A stretch of 64,000 nucleotides of DNA from an uncultured Ruminococcus sp. (GCA_902777275.1 CACYTI010000012.1:1-64000); one strand, 5' to 3'; positions 6,884 to 16,146 are shown, counted from the stretch's first letter. A program made the numbers and translations. The notes: generated by a model from the letters alone, not told the origin.

Positions 6884-8912
6884 AGTTTTGGGTGGAGGCG
6901 GCGTTTTGTTTTTTGCTGGCCGGAATACTGTTGAGCTTTGAGAAGAGCATTCTGAGCTTTGTATATTTTCCGTTCAGAATAGCGCTTATCCCGTAGGCGG
7001 CTGTCGGTATCATCAGCGGTATATAGGTGAGAATATACTGCGATTTGCCCTCGAACAGAAGGTGATAACCAAACGCGCCGAGAATAACAAGCGGCAGAAG
7101 AACAGTTTCTATATTCGTCTTTTTGTTGATGAACAAAAGATAAATTCCCGCCGCGAACATAATATACAGAATCTGCATATAGAAGTTGAAGTGCAGCTCA
7201 AGGAACTGTCCCGTGCTCTTCGAGTAAACATCCTTTGCCAGTCCCTCTATCTGGTCGGAGTTGACTGTATCCGTGTGATAAAGCGCCTTCTGAACATCGT
7301 TAGCGGTGTGTGCTTTAACCTTGCTTACCCAAATGCTTTCAAATGTCGGCTCGTTCCACTGGCTGAGAATCTTCTGGCTGAAAAATTCAAGCGAATAGTT
7401 AAAGGATTCCGAGAAAACATCCAATCTGTTTTCTATATCGCTCATTGCCTTTTTGTTGGCGTCATCGATCGAAGCGTTCGGATTGCCGCTGAATTTAGGC
7501 TTTAGATAGTAATTGATATATGTGTCCTTGGCTATGTTTGTGTACCAGCCCGGAGCCATGTAAGATTCCTGCATACCCATATCGAGGTAGAGCGTCTGCG
7601 ATACACCCTCGGCGAAATCGGTGCCTGAGCGGCTCTCGTAATGCGCGATGATCAGTGCGTTGGAGCCGATAACTCCCGCAATAAACGCCGCCGCGATAAC
7701 CGCGCTCTGCCACTTTTTATTCTTGAAAATGTGGATGATAAGCATTATAACAAACGCGACAAGATAAATCATGTTGTTGTATTTTATCAGCGTCGCGAGC
7801 ACCAACAGCACTCCTGCGGCGATAGCCCAAACGTATTTGTCGCTTTGGAAATACTTTATAAGCATCATGCTTGCCCAAATCGCGAAGCACATTCCAAGCA
7901 GATTTCCGTAGGCAAAGGTGCAGAACAAAACGGGCTGCAGACAGAGCGCGAGCAGAATAATGGCGATAAACTCTATTCTTTTGCTCTTGAACAGCAAGCG
8001 GGTCATTCTGGCAAGCGCAAAGTAAGAAGCACCGACGCTCAGAACGTTTATGATTTGGATGGGCATTGAGCTGTCCGTTCCGAAAATGCGGTAAACTATT
8101 TCACAGAAGCCCACGTAACCCAACTGGAAGGGATAGAAATGGAAGTATGAATAGCCGTTGTAAAACGCGCTGTTGTAAAAGTTTGTGTAGTTTTGCATTG
8201 AGGTGTATTCACCCTGTGCCGCGTCGGTTGCCGCTTCAAAAATATTGTAGCTGTCGGCGGCGGGAATGGACCTTGCGCTTAATACCCATGTAAGCCCGAT
8301 GATTATCACAAACGCGGCAAGCGCTCCTTCGGCAACCGTCATTATACGCTTTGATTTATAGTCGTAAAAACGCCACGTCGCAAGCAGAAGCCCCACAAAC
8401 AGAACGGTAAGCAGAATGTTCATCGGGAAGAAAACGCTTTTGGGTCCGATTTTTTCGCTGATTATATCCGTAAAGCTTTTTGTGCTGTCCGGATCTCCTT
8501 TTTCGGCGAGCACGGCAAATATAATCGTTATAGCCGTATAAATCGCTGTCAGCGCAATCACCACGGCAAGCAGGACGGACGCGGTGCGCCTCATCGAGTA
8601 GTTTCTTTGGATCCTTTTGTCAAAAAACTTTTTCAAGCCGAACATAGCCGCTATGCACAGGATTGTAAACAGAAGGTTCAGCGGGATAATATCGGCAACA
8701 AACAGGATCTTTTCCGATACGTATTTTTCAGAGTCGATCACGCTCGTCTGGAAGAAAGCCATCAGGGCTATATATCCGAAGGCGAGGAATACAAGCAAAC
8801 AGAAAATATTGACCGTAATGTATTCGACCATACATTTCTTTTTTTCGGTCTCAACTGTTTTTACCCACGCTTTTGACGGCGCGAATCTATTTGCTTTTGT
8901 TTTTCCGCTCAT
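6882..8912 (-). CDS. Multi-spanning membrane glycosyltransferase-like protein (GT-C type)
   Basis: A 676-residue integral membrane protein with about a dozen hydrophobic spans and one long hydrophilic outer loop near the C-terminal third (about residues 440-560). This layout is that of GT-C transferases, which move sugars from lipid carriers outside the membrane. The stretch FAYGNLLGMCFAIWASMMLI and the loop after it resemble PMT/ArnT-like proteins, but no diagnostic acidic motif is certain. ATG 8912 is preferred over GTG 8918 because AAGGT is better spaced to it. It follows gpsA by 14 bp and is probably translated from the same message. Confidence 0.65.
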   Translation of the reverse strand: MSGKTKANRFAPSKAWVKTVETEKKKCMVEYITVNIFCLLVFLAFGYIALMAFFQTSVIDSEKYVSEKILFVADIIPLNLLFTILCIAAMFGLKKFFDKRIQRNYSMRRTASVLLAVVIALTAIYTAITIIFAVLAEKGDPDSTKSFTDIISEKIGPKSVFFPMNILLTVLFVGLLLATWRFYDYKSKRIMTVAEGALAAFVIIIGLTWVLSARSIPAADSYNIFEAATDAAQGEYTSMQNYTNFYNSAFYNGYSYFHFYPFQLGYVGFCEIVYRIFGTDSSMPIQIINVLSVGASYFALARMTRLLFKSKRIEFIAIILLALCLQPVLFCTFAYGNLLGMCFAIWASMMLIKYFQSDKYVWAIAAGVLLVLATLIKYNNMIYLVAFVIMLIIHIFKNKKWQSAVIAAAFIAGVIGSNALIIAHYESRSGTDFAEGVSQTLYLDMGMQESYMAPGWYTNIAKDTYINYYLKPKFSGNPNASIDDANKKAMSDIENRLDVFSESFNYSLEFFSQKILSQWNEPTFESIWVSKVKAHTANDVQKALYHTDTVNSDQIEGLAKDVYSKSTGQFLELHFNFYMQILYIMFAAGIYLLFINKKTNIETVLLPLVILGAFGYHLLFEGKSQYILTYIPLMIPTAAYGISAILNGKYTKLRMLFSKLNSIPASKKQNAASTQN

Positions 8913-8926
8913 TTTCACTTACCTTT

Positions 8927-9889
8927 CTAAAATTCATCTTTTACAGAGCGGGAGAACATTTGTTGAATTTCTTCCATGATGTCGGAGCCTTCAAACAGCG
9001 CCCTGTAAACAGCCCCGACAATCGGCAAATCAACGTTATATTCCTGTCCGAGCCTCAGCAGTGCCTTTGAGGTCATAACTCCCTCGGCAAGCTTGTCGAA
9101 TTTATTGCCCTTGGCAAATTCCTCGCCGTAGCGTCTGTTGTGGCTCCACGGAGAAAACAGAGTCGCCTCATAGTCGCCCAGGTGGCACAGACCGAAGGCG
9201 CTCATCTTGTTGCCGCCCAGAGCTTCGATAAGACGGGAGATCTCCTGAGTACCTCTCGCCATGAGAGCGCCCTTGAGCGAGGTGTAGTTCAGACCGTCAA
9301 GGATACCCGCGGCGATTCCTATTACATTTTTCGCGGCGGCGCCTATTTCGCTGCCAATCATGTCCTTGCCTATGTAAAAGCGGATAAGCTCGCTTGAAAA
9401 CTCGTTTACAAGCTTTTGCTTTACCTCGCGGTTGCGGCTGTCTATGACCATGCAGTTGGGAATACCCTTTACATAGTCCTGAGGATGACCCGGACCCACC
9501 CACGCAGCTACGGGCGTTTTTGTTTCGTCTGTGAATTCCTCGACGATCTGGCTGAGACGTTTGCCGGTCGTCGCCTCGACGCCCTTCATGCAGAGGACGA
9601 TGATTTTGCCCTCAAGCGGATTTTTGGCGATCTCCGCGAAATACGAGCGAAGGTGCTGTGAGGAAATGGATATCACGATCACTTCGGCGCGGCTTACCGC
9701 GTAAGGCAGGTCGGACGAAACCTCGATTGATTCGGGGAACGTGAGATAATCGTTGCAGTGATATTTTTGAAGCTGAATAAACTCCGGCGCGTCGGCAAGA
9801 CCGCAGCTTAAAACCTCGTGGCCTATTTTATCAAGATACCACGCTATGCAGCTGCCCCATCTGCCGCAGCCCAAAACAGATATTTTCAT
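8927..9889 (-). CDS. gpsA: Glycerol-3-phosphate dehydrogenase, NAD(P)+ (divergent GpsA)
   Basis: Makes sn-glycerol 3-phosphate for membrane lipids. The 320-residue chain starts with the Rossmann loop GCGRWGSCIAWYL and contains GAAAKNVIGIAAGILDGL and ALMARGTQE, the substrate-binding helix of GpsA with its catalytic Lys. Two family motifs are altered: the usual SGPSFA reads VGPGHPQDY, and the LGDLxxT region reads LGDYEATLFSPWSHNRRYG. It may thus be a paralog with another substrate. AGGAG precedes the ATG. It forms an operon with the membrane transferase. Confidence 0.8.
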   Translation of the reverse strand: MKISVLGCGRWGSCIAWYLDKIGHEVLSCGLADAPEFIQLQKYHCNDYLTFPESIEVSSDLPYAVSRAEVIVISISSQHLRSYFAEIAKNPLEGKIIVLCMKGVEATTGKRLSQIVEEFTDETKTPVAAWVGPGHPQDYVKGIPNCMVIDSRNREVKQKLVNEFSSELIRFYIGKDMIGSEIGAAAKNVIGIAAGILDGLNYTSLKGALMARGTQEISRLIEALGGNKMSAFGLCHLGDYEATLFSPWSHNRRYGEEFAKGNKFDKLAEGVMTSKALLRLGQEYNVDLPIVGAVYRALFEGSDIMEEIQQMFSRSVKDEF

Positions 9890-9982
9890 ATTACACTCCT
9901 GTTTCTGACTAATTGTTTTTTGTTTATATTTAATGCTTATAAATAAAGCTGAAAAGCTTACGGTAATTTTAAAAATGTTGTT

Positions 9983-10022
9983 CGGGTATTTTTACGGTTA
10001 AAAAAGAACATAAAAATACCCG
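9983..10022 (-). terminator. Terminator of the 6S-like RNA
   Basis: CGGGTATTTTTA pairs with TAAAAATACCCG around a 16-nt loop. On the minus strand it directly follows the RNA at 10040-10173. Confidence 0.7.
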
Positions 10023-10039
10023 CCCGACCGTATGATTTA

Positions 10040-10173
10040 AATAATAACCTGCCTACGAGTAGAACAGGTGGGTGCCCGCCTTCGAGCTTCAGGCTCCCTT
10101 CTTCCGGAAGCGGGAGGTCTGCACACCGCTCAAAGAGCAAAGCTCCCGATTTAAGTGTTGTAGGGTTATTTTA
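10040..10173 (-). ncRNA. ssrS: Probable 6S RNA
   Basis: The minus strand forms a long closing helix (AATAACC and CTAC with GTAG and GGTTATT) around a large open bubble. An inner arm ends in a CTCCC/GGGAG hairpin, and GGGCACCCACCT lies on the 3' side. The shape (closing stem, central bubble, terminal stem) and the CACCCACCT-type motif match my memory of Firmicute 6S RNA, which binds and holds the sigma-A polymerase in stationary phase. No ORF fits the interval, and a terminator follows. The ends are approximate. Confidence 0.6.
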
Positions 10174-10331
10174 AAATCATTCGCGCATCGGGCAGGCGAT
10201 AAACAAGCCCCGTATAGTGTTTGCTGTTTAAATTTTATAATTCAATTTTACATTGTTTTTTTCGTTTAGTCAAGAGTTTTTGACAACAGATTGAAAAATA
10301 TATAAAAAATAAAAATAGTTCAAAAAATATG

Positions 10332-10360
10332 TTGACAATTACTAATAGATGTGATATCAT
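10332..10360 (+). promoter_or_regulatory. Strong promoter of a short transcript
   Basis: A consensus -35 TTGACA (10332-10337), 17 bp and -10 TATCAT (10355-10360). The spacer and -10 carry overlapping dyads (CTAATA ... TATTAG and TGATATCA), so an operator may sit here. Confidence 0.75.
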
Positions 10361-10365
10361 ATTAG

Positions 10366-10460
10366 ATATTGATAATTAGATTATGAGATTTCCTTTCTAT
10401 GTGCTTGATTACTCCATAAAATTACCTAAAAACCGACGGATTATTCCCGTCGGTTTTTAC
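10366..10460 (+). ncRNA. Candidate small RNA of about 95 nt
   Basis: The interval begins 6 bp after a near-consensus promoter and ends in a rho-independent terminator (10428-10458). The only in-frame reading (ATG at about 10383) has no Shine-Dalgarno and would run through the terminator hairpin. The unpaired part contains TTTCCTTTCT, which is complementary to purine-rich ribosome binding sites. It matches no RNA family I recognise. Confidence 0.5.
10428..10458 (+). terminator. Terminator of the small transcript
   Basis: CCGACGG pairs with CCGTCGG, flanked by AAAAA and TTTTT. Confidence 0.85.
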
Positions 10461-10496
10461 GTTATGCGGTAAATGATTAATCTTTTGTAAATATTC

Positions 10497-10525
10497 TTGA
10501 AAACAACTGAAAAACGCGATATAAT
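10497..10525 (+). promoter_or_regulatory. Promoter of the sugar transferase gene
   Basis: TTGAAA, 17 bp, TATAAT. The predicted start of RNA near 10532 leaves an untranslated leader of about 124 nt. The leader holds a GTTAAT/ATTAAC hairpin and a TGGGA/TCCCA pairing, so control in the leader is possible. Confidence 0.7.
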
Positions 10526-10655
10526 TAAAGTGATAATTAACCGGTTACGAAGTTTGTTAATCCCGCCGTTGATTAACGATCGTTAAAACAGACGAATACA
10601 AGGCGTGCATGGGAGCCTACAGACGCTTTTACGTCCCACAAGGGAGATGATATAT

Positions 10656-11336
10656 ATGAGAAAATTTGAAACGCTTCCCGAGCCTTTTCAGTGCGATGAG
10701 GTGAGGCAATATTATGAGTTGCTGCAAAAAAAGACAGCCTCGCGTGTGATAAAGCGGATTTTTGATATCATTGTATCGCTTGTAATGCTGGTTTTTTTGC
10801 TGATCCCGATCATAGTTATCGCTTTGATCGTTCGGTTCAGCTCCCCGGGACGCGCATTTTTCCGTCAGGAAAGAGTTACAAAATACGGAAAGCATTTTTA
10901 TATTTTTAAATTCCGCACCATGGTGGAAAACGCCGAGACGCTCGGCGCACAGGTTACGACCGACAGCGACGACAGGGTCACGTCGATAGGAAGGTTCCTT
11001 CGCAAGTACCGCTTGGACGAGCTTCCCCAGGTGTTCAACGTTCTCGGAGGCAGTATGTCGTTTGTGGGAACAAGACCCGAGGTGCCCCGATATGTGAAGT
11101 GCTATGAGCCGGAATATTACGCCACGCTTTTGCTTCCGGCGGGAATCACCTCGCTCGCTTCGATTATGTACAAGGATGAGGAAAAGCTGCTGTCATCCGC
11201 AAAGAACGCCGACGAGGTCTATCTCAAAAACGTTCTCCCCGAAAAAATGAAATACAATCTTGAATACACAAAAAGCTTCAGCTTCTTCGGCGATATCAAG
11301 CTTATGTTTAGGACAGTCAGGGAAGTTATAAGCTGA
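10656..11336 (+). CDS. Undecaprenyl-phosphate sugar phosphotransferase (bacterial sugar transferase family)
   Basis: Starts assembly of a surface glycan by loading a sugar-1-phosphate onto undecaprenyl phosphate. The 226-residue chain has one N-terminal membrane segment (about residues 30-55), then the PglC/WcaJ-type catalytic core: FKFRTM, a RKYRLDELPQ helix and GDMSFVGTRPE-like GGSMSFVGTRPEVPRY. The ATG at 10656 is used because AGGGAG is 9 bases upstream; an earlier GTG and ATG are badly spaced. It is monocistronic, between a small RNA gene and convergent rodA; the rest of a glycan cluster is absent here. Confidence 0.9.
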   Translation: MRKFETLPEPFQCDEVRQYYELLQKKTASRVIKRIFDIIVSLVMLVFLLIPIIVIALIVRFSSPGRAFFRQERVTKYGKHFYIFKFRTMVENAETLGAQVTTDSDDRVTSIGRFLRKYRLDELPQVFNVLGGSMSFVGTRPEVPRYVKCYEPEYYATLLLPAGITSLASIMYKDEEKLLSSAKNADEVYLKNVLPEKMKYNLEYTKSFSFFGDIKLMFRTVREVIS

Positions 11337-11340
11337 ATAA

Positions 11341-11386
11341 AAAAGCGTCGTGAAAATGATTTTACCGTCATTTCCGCGACGCTTTA
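11341..11386. terminator. Shared terminator of sugar transferase and rodA
   Basis: AAAGCGTCG pairs with CGACGCTTT around a 26-nt loop between converging genes. Confidence 0.65.
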
Positions 11387-11406
11387 CGCTTTACTTTTTG
11401 CAGCTT

Positions 11407-12564
11407 TTACAGCTTGATACGGCTTTGATAGCCTCTCCTGATTTGCGCAGTTTCCATATCGTCAAGGTTGTGTCCACGCACGCTTTGAACCAATCCTATA
11501 CAAATCAGTGTCGCCAACAGCGAGGTGCCTCCCGAGCTGAAAAGCGGAAGTGTGATTCCGATAACCGGGAAGAAGCCCAAAACCATTCCGATGTTGATTA
11601 TGGTTTGAGAGGCAAACGAGGCGAACACTCCTCCGCACACAAGCTTGCCAACCGTTTCGGTGGCGTTTGAGGCGTTCATAATTATTTTTATCATTATGCC
11701 GAACAAAAGTAAAATGATCAGCAGGCAGCCGATAAAGCCCAGCTCCTCGCCGGCGACGGTCAGAATAAAGTCGTTTTCCTGCTCGGGAACGATCGCGAAT
11801 TCCACACGCGAGCCGTTGTACAGACCGCTTCCGCTCAGCTCTCCGCTCGCTATCGACACCTTGCCCTGATACTGCTGCCAGCCGTAGTTTGTCATGGAGT
11901 TGCCGTCCAAATCAAACAGTGCCATTATCCTGTTGCGGTGCTCGGAGTTCATAAAGACATTCCAGATCAACGGTATCCCTGCCGCTATCAAACCGCCTAA
12001 AATCAGATAATAGCGAAGCTGTACTCCTGCTATGAACGTCATTATTAAAAAAATCATAGCGAAGATCAGCGCGGTGCCGTCGTCTCCCTGAAAGTGGATC
12101 ATAAGTATCGGGATCGCGGCATGAAGCACAAGAGTGATCACTCCGATAAGGCTGTGAAGCCTATTCTTTTCGATCAAAAAAGAAAGATGCTTTGAAAATG
12201 TGATTATAAAGCAGATTTTAATAAACTCCGACGGCTGGAAGGTAAAGCCTCCCGGCAGACGGATCCATGCGGTGTCGTCGGTGCCGTCAACGGTCACTCC
12301 GAATAAAAAGACAAGCACCATTAAAGCAAGCCCGAGTATCAGGGCAAAGTACCATTTTTTTATAAAAAAACGGTAGTCGGCAAATGAAAAAAGCATTGCT
12401 GCCGCCAACCCCGCGATTGCGGCAGCAATTTGAGGACGCAAAAAGCTGTAGTTGCCGGCGCGCTGCATACTTGAAATGAGAAACAGGCTGTAAACGACCG
12501 CCGAAAGCGTGAGAAGCCACAGCACCACATCGGTTTTGCGGAAAAAGTCTGATAATTTGTTCAA
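11407..12564 (-). CDS. rodA: SEDS peptidoglycan glycosyltransferase, RodA type
   Basis: Polymerises lipid II into glycan strands with a class B penicillin-binding protein partner. The 385-residue protein has about ten membrane spans, the SEDS motif WIRLPGGFTFQPSE, the loop GWQQYQGKVSIASGELSGSG and the closing FFPVIGITLPLFSSGGTSL. The start is TTG at 12564: it sits 8 bases behind GAGG, and no ATG is near. RodA, FtsW and SpoVE are hard to tell apart; VEFAIVPEQENDFI fits RodA and FtsW alike. No mreCD or pbp genes are next to it. Confidence 0.88.
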   Translation of the reverse strand: MNKLSDFFRKTDVVLWLLTLSAVVYSLFLISSMQRAGNYSFLRPQIAAAIAGLAAAMLFSFADYRFFIKKWYFALILGLALMVLVFLFGVTVDGTDDTAWIRLPGGFTFQPSEFIKICFIITFSKHLSFLIEKNRLHSLIGVITLVLHAAIPILMIHFQGDDGTALIFAMIFLIMTFIAGVQLRYYLILGGLIAAGIPLIWNVFMNSEHRNRIMALFDLDGNSMTNYGWQQYQGKVSIASGELSGSGLYNGSRVEFAIVPEQENDFILTVAGEELGFIGCLLIILLLFGIMIKIIMNASNATETVGKLVCGGVFASFASQTIINIGMVLGFFPVIGITLPLFSSGGTSLLATLICIGLVQSVRGHNLDDMETAQIRRGYQSRIKL

Positions 12565-12757
12565 TATTAACGCCTCGTACTTATTTTTTAAATAGTAAAA
12601 ACTGTTTGATTCTGTGTTTCATAAAAATTGTATTAAAAGCTTCAATTCTATTATAGTAAATTCAGCGGATAATATCAAGTTATTTTTTTTATTTGGAATA
12701 ATACATTAGGTTATATTTGATATAATAAAATATAAATAATTTCGGAGGTGCATTTAT

Positions 12758-14422
12758 TTGTTATCTGATATTGAAATTGCTCAGCAGGCAAAACTGCTTC
12801 CAATCAAAGATGTGGCGGCTCAGCTCGGTATCACCGGGGATGAGCTTGAGTTCTACGGAAAATATAAAGCGAAGCTTTCGGATGAGCTTAGCGCAAGATT
12901 ACAGGACAAGCCGGACGGAAAGCTTGTGTTGGTGACTGCCATCAATCCCACACCCGCGGGCGAGGGCAAAACCACCACCACAGCCGGACTTGGTCAGGCT
13001 ATGGCTAAAATAGGCAAAAAGGCTATCATCGCCCTGCGCGAGCCTTCTCTCGGTCCCGTGTTCGGGATAAAAGGGGGAGCCGCGGGCGGCGGATACGCTC
13101 AGGTCCTCCCGATGGAGGATATCAACCTTCATTTTACGGGAGATATGCACGCGATAACCTCGGCTAACAACCTTTGCTGCGCCATGCTCGATAACCATAT
13201 TCAGCAGGGCAACAGCCTCGGCATAGATCCGCGCAGAATTCTCATTAAGCGCTGCCTTGATATGAACGACCGTGCGCTGAGAAATATCGTTGTTGGACTC
13301 GGCGGAAAGGTCAACGGCGTTCCGCGCGAGGATCATTTCATCATCACGGTTGCGTCCGAGGTCATGGCTATCCTTTGTCTTGCGACCGACGTTGACGACC
13401 TCAAGCGGCGTTTGGGAAATATACTTGTTGCTTATAATTATTCGGGCGAGCCTGTTTACGCGAGAGATTTGCAGGCTGACGGCGCGATGACTGCGCTGCT
13501 CAAGGACGCGATAAAGCCGAATCTTGTTCAAACGCTTGAAGGAACTCCCGCTGTGATGCACGGCGGACCGTTTGCAAACATAGCTCACGGCTGCAACAGC
13601 GTGAGGGCAACAAAGCTTGCGCTCAAGCTTGCCGATTACTGCATAACCGAGGCGGGCTTCGGCTCCGACCTCGGCGCCGAAAAGTTCCTTGACATAAAGT
13701 GCCGCTGCGCGGGGCTCACACCTTCGGCTATCGTGCTTGTCGCGACCTGCCGCGCGCTCAAATATAACGGCGGAGTTCCCAAGACCGAGGTTTCAAGCGA
13801 GAATCTTGAAGCTCTCAAAAAGGGTATCGCCAACCTCGGCGTCCACATCGAAAACATGAGAAAATACGGCGTTCCGGTTGTCGTGGCGATAAATAAATTC
13901 GGCACCGACACCGAAGCCGAGCTTAAATATATTGAAAACTACTGCATTGAAAACGGAGCCGATTTTGCCCTTTCCCAAGTGTTCGGCAAGGGCGGCGAAG
14001 GCGGAGTTGAGCTTGCGCAAAAGGTCGTTGAAGCCTGCGAAAAGCCGTCCGATTTCAGCCCGATCTATGATTTGGAGCTGTCCGTAAAGGAAAAGATCGA
14101 AGCGATCGCTTCAAAGATTTACGGAGCAGCAAGGGTCAGCTACACCACAGCCGCCGAAAAAGCGATCTCCGAGGTGCAGAAGTTAGGCGCGGACAAGCTT
14201 CCCGTCTGCATAGCAAAAACGCAGTATTCACTTTCCGACAATCCTGCTCTGCTCGGTGCTCCGAAGGACTTTGAGATAACCGTCCGCAATGTTTCACTCT
14301 CCAACGGCGCGGGCTTCACGGTTGTGTACACAGGCGATATAATGACAATGCCCGGACTTCCCAAGGCTCCGGCGGCGCATAATATCGACGTAGTTGACGG
14401 GAAAATCACGGGACTGTTTTAA
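12758..14422 (+). CDS. fhs: Formate-tetrahydrofolate ligase
   Basis: Joins formate to tetrahydrofolate with ATP, giving 10-formyl-THF for purine synthesis and one-carbon supply. At 554 residues it has normal length. The P-loop [16 protein letters not shown] is near residue 65, followed by the family-specific [21 protein letters not shown] and a C-terminal [14 protein letters not shown]. The start is TTG, set by GGAGGTG 7 bases upstream. TsaE begins 1 base after its stop. Confidence 0.97.
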   Translation: MLSDIEIAQQAKLLPIKDVAAQLGITGDELEFYGKYKAKLSDELSARLQDKPDGKLVLVTAINPTPAGEGKTTTTAGLGQAMAKIGKKAIIALREPSLGPVFGIKGGAAGGGYAQVLPMEDINLHFTGDMHAITSANNLCCAMLDNHIQQGNSLGIDPRRILIKRCLDMNDRALRNIVVGLGGKVNGVPREDHFIITVASEVMAILCLATDVDDLKRRLGNILVAYNYSGEPVYARDLQADGAMTALLKDAIKPNLVQTLEGTPAVMHGGPFANIAHGCNSVRATKLALKLADYCITEAGFGSDLGAEKFLDIKCRCAGLTPSAIVLVATCRALKYNGGVPKTEVSSENLEALKKGIANLGVHIENMRKYGVPVVVAINKFGTDTEAELKYIENYCIENGADFALSQVFGKGGEGGVELAQKVVEACEKPSDFSPIYDLELSVKEKIEAIASKIYGAARVSYTTAAEKAISEVQKLGADKLPVCIAKTQYSLSDNPALLGAPKDFEITVRNVSLSNGAGFTVVYTGDIMTMPGLPKAPAAHNIDVVDGKITGLF

Positions 14423-14423
14423 A

Positions 14424-14849
14424 ATGGTGCGGATAATTTCCAACAGCGCGGAGGAAACCGAAAAAGCGGGCGAGCGCTTGGCGGAGCTTTTGCACGGCAA
14501 TGAGGTCATCGCCATGTTCGGCGGCTTGGGAATGGGCAAGACAGCCTTTACTCGCGGACTTGCGAGAGGTCTGGGCGTAAACGACGGTGTTTCAAGCCCG
14601 ACCTTCGCGCTTGTGAACGAATACAGCGGAAAATTTAAAGTTTACCATTTTGATATGTACAGGGTCCAAAGCTGGGACGATCTCTACTCAACGGGCTTTT
14701 TCGACTACATTGACAACGGAGTGCTTGTGATCGAGTGGAGCGAGAATATAGAGGGCGCTTTGCCCGAAAACGCCCTGCGTATTACGATCGACAGGGGAGA
14801 GCATGACGGACAGCGGATCATCGAGATGGAAGGTGTGGATGAGCTGTGA
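14424..14849 (+). CDS. tsaE: tRNA threonylcarbamoyladenosine ATPase TsaE
   Basis: ATPase partner of TsaB-TsaD in making the t6A base of ANN-decoding tRNAs. The 141-residue chain has the Walker A loop GGLGMGKTAFTRG, followed by SSPTFALVNEY, HFDMYR and VIEWSE, all diagnostic. The ATG is at 14424, directly behind the fhs stop, with no clear Shine-Dalgarno, so translation is probably coupled. It overlaps tsaB by 4 bases. Confidence 0.95.
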   Translation: MVRIISNSAEETEKAGERLAELLHGNEVIAMFGGLGMGKTAFTRGLARGLGVNDGVSSPTFALVNEYSGKFKVYHFDMYRVQSWDDLYSTGFFDYIDNGVLVIEWSENIEGALPENALRITIDRGEHDGQRIIEMEGVDEL

Positions 14850-15553
14850 TTATACTTGCGATGGATACATCAGCCAAAGCGGCTTCGGTTTGTCTGGCTG
14901 ATGAGGATAAAATAATAGGTGAGTTTTTTATAAATACCGGGCTCACGCATAGTCAAACCCTGATGCCCATGGCTGAACAGCTTTGCGCAAACAGCGGAAT
15001 TCCGATCAGTGCCGTTGAAGCCGTTGCCGTTAACGCGGGTCCGGGCTCTTTCACGGGTGTGCGTATCGGCGTTGCGGCTGCTAAAGGGTTGGCGTTTAAA
15101 AACAGCCTGCCGTGCGTCGCAGTGTCCACTCTTGAAAGTATGGCGTACAATTTTCTCGGATTTGACGGCATTGTCTGCGCCTTGATGGACGCGCGCTGTT
15201 CTCAGGTTTATAACGCGATATTCAGAGTCAGGGGAGAAACAGTCGAGCGGCTCTGCGGGGATCGCGCCATCTCGCTCACGGATCTAAAGCTTGAATTACA
15301 AAACTATACCGAAAAAACGGCGCTTGTCGGAGACGGAGCGGCAATAAGCTATAAAAGCCTTGAAAATCCGCCTGAAAACATTTTTTTAGCGCCCGTAAAT
15401 AAAATTAACCAAACTGCGTCCGGCGTTGCGTGCGCGGCGTTTAGGCTGATCAAACAGGGGCTTACTTTGTCGCCTGCCGAGCTTATGCCGATGTATCTCA
15501 GACTGCCGCAGGCGCAGAGAGAGCTCAATAAAAGAATGGGGGTAACAACATGA
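14846..15553 (+). CDS. tsaB: tRNA threonylcarbamoyladenosine protein TsaB
   Basis: Scaffold subunit of the t6A synthesis complex, an ASKHA-fold homolog of TsaD. The 235-residue chain opens ILAMDTSAKAASVCL and carries VNAGPGSFTGVRIGVAAAKG, the signature of TsaB. The start is GTG at 14846, overlapping the tsaE stop (GTGA). It overlaps rpiB by 4 bases (ATGA), so tsaE, tsaB and rpiB are one tightly coupled unit. rimI and tsaD, often next door, are not here. Confidence 0.95.
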   Translation: MIILAMDTSAKAASVCLADEDKIIGEFFINTGLTHSQTLMPMAEQLCANSGIPISAVEAVAVNAGPGSFTGVRIGVAAAKGLAFKNSLPCVAVSTLESMAYNFLGFDGIVCALMDARCSQVYNAIFRVRGETVERLCGDRAISLTDLKLELQNYTEKTALVGDGAAISYKSLENPPENIFLAPVNKINQTASGVACAAFRLIKQGLTLSPAELMPMYLRLPQAQRELNKRMGVTT

Positions 15554-15999
15554 TAGCACTTGGCTGCGATCACGGCGGCTTCAATCTTATGGTCGCCATT
15601 AAAAAGTATCTTGATGAAAAAGGAATTGAATACACCGATTTCGGCACGGACAGCGCCGAAAGTGTGGATTATCCCGTATACGCCTACAAGGTCGCAAAAG
15701 CCGTCACGGGCGGCGGCTGCGACATTGGAATTCTTTGCTGCGGCACCGGTATCGGTATAGCCATGGCAGCGAATAAGGTAAAGGGTGCGCGCGCCGCAGT
15801 TGTAAATAACGAGTTCGGCGCGGAGATGACGCGCCGCCATAACCATGCTAATATCCTGTGCATGGGCGGCAGGGTGATCACCGAGGAGGAGGCGGTCAAA
15901 TTCACCGATATTTTCCTCAATACACCCGAGGAAGGCGGCCGTCACGACAAACGCATAGCGATGATCACGGCTATTGAAGAAGGTATTTTTGAAGCTTGA
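15550..15999 (+). CDS. rpiB: Ribose-5-phosphate isomerase B
   Basis: Interconverts ribose 5-phosphate and ribulose 5-phosphate in the pentose phosphate pathway. The 149-residue protein has the phosphate-binding GCDHGG, the catalytic Cys in ILCCGTGIGIAMAANK and RHNHANIL, which mark RpiB and not the LacA/LacB isomerases, although the families are close. Its ATG overlaps the tsaB stop. Confidence 0.93.
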   Translation: MIALGCDHGGFNLMVAIKKYLDEKGIEYTDFGTDSAESVDYPVYAYKVAKAVTGGGCDIGILCCGTGIGIAMAANKVKGARAAVVNNEFGAEMTRRHNHANILCMGGRVITEEEAVKFTDIFLNTPEEGGRHDKRIAMITAIEEGIFEA

Positions 16000-16115
16000 A
16001 TATCTGAAGGGAACCTCTAACAATTCCCTACCGCGCATAAGCACGAAATCTTCACGGCATAATATTCCGCGCTTCTGCACGACATTGAATTATAAGAGAT
16101 TTCCTGAAAAAACAG

Positions 16116-16146
16116 GGCGCATCGGTTAAGCGATGCGCCTTTATTT
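16116..16146 (+). terminator. Terminator after rpiB
   Basis: GGCGCATCG pairs with CGATGCGCC around a 6-nt loop, followed by a T-rich tail. Confidence 0.85.

Noticed and set aside
10383..10472. 29-codon ORF in the small RNA candidate
   Set aside because: No ribosome binding site, and the frame runs through the terminator hairpin.
10383..10655. Known riboswitch before the sugar transferase
   Set aside because: No match to c-di-GMP, preQ1 or glmS-type conserved cores that I can recall; only generic hairpins.
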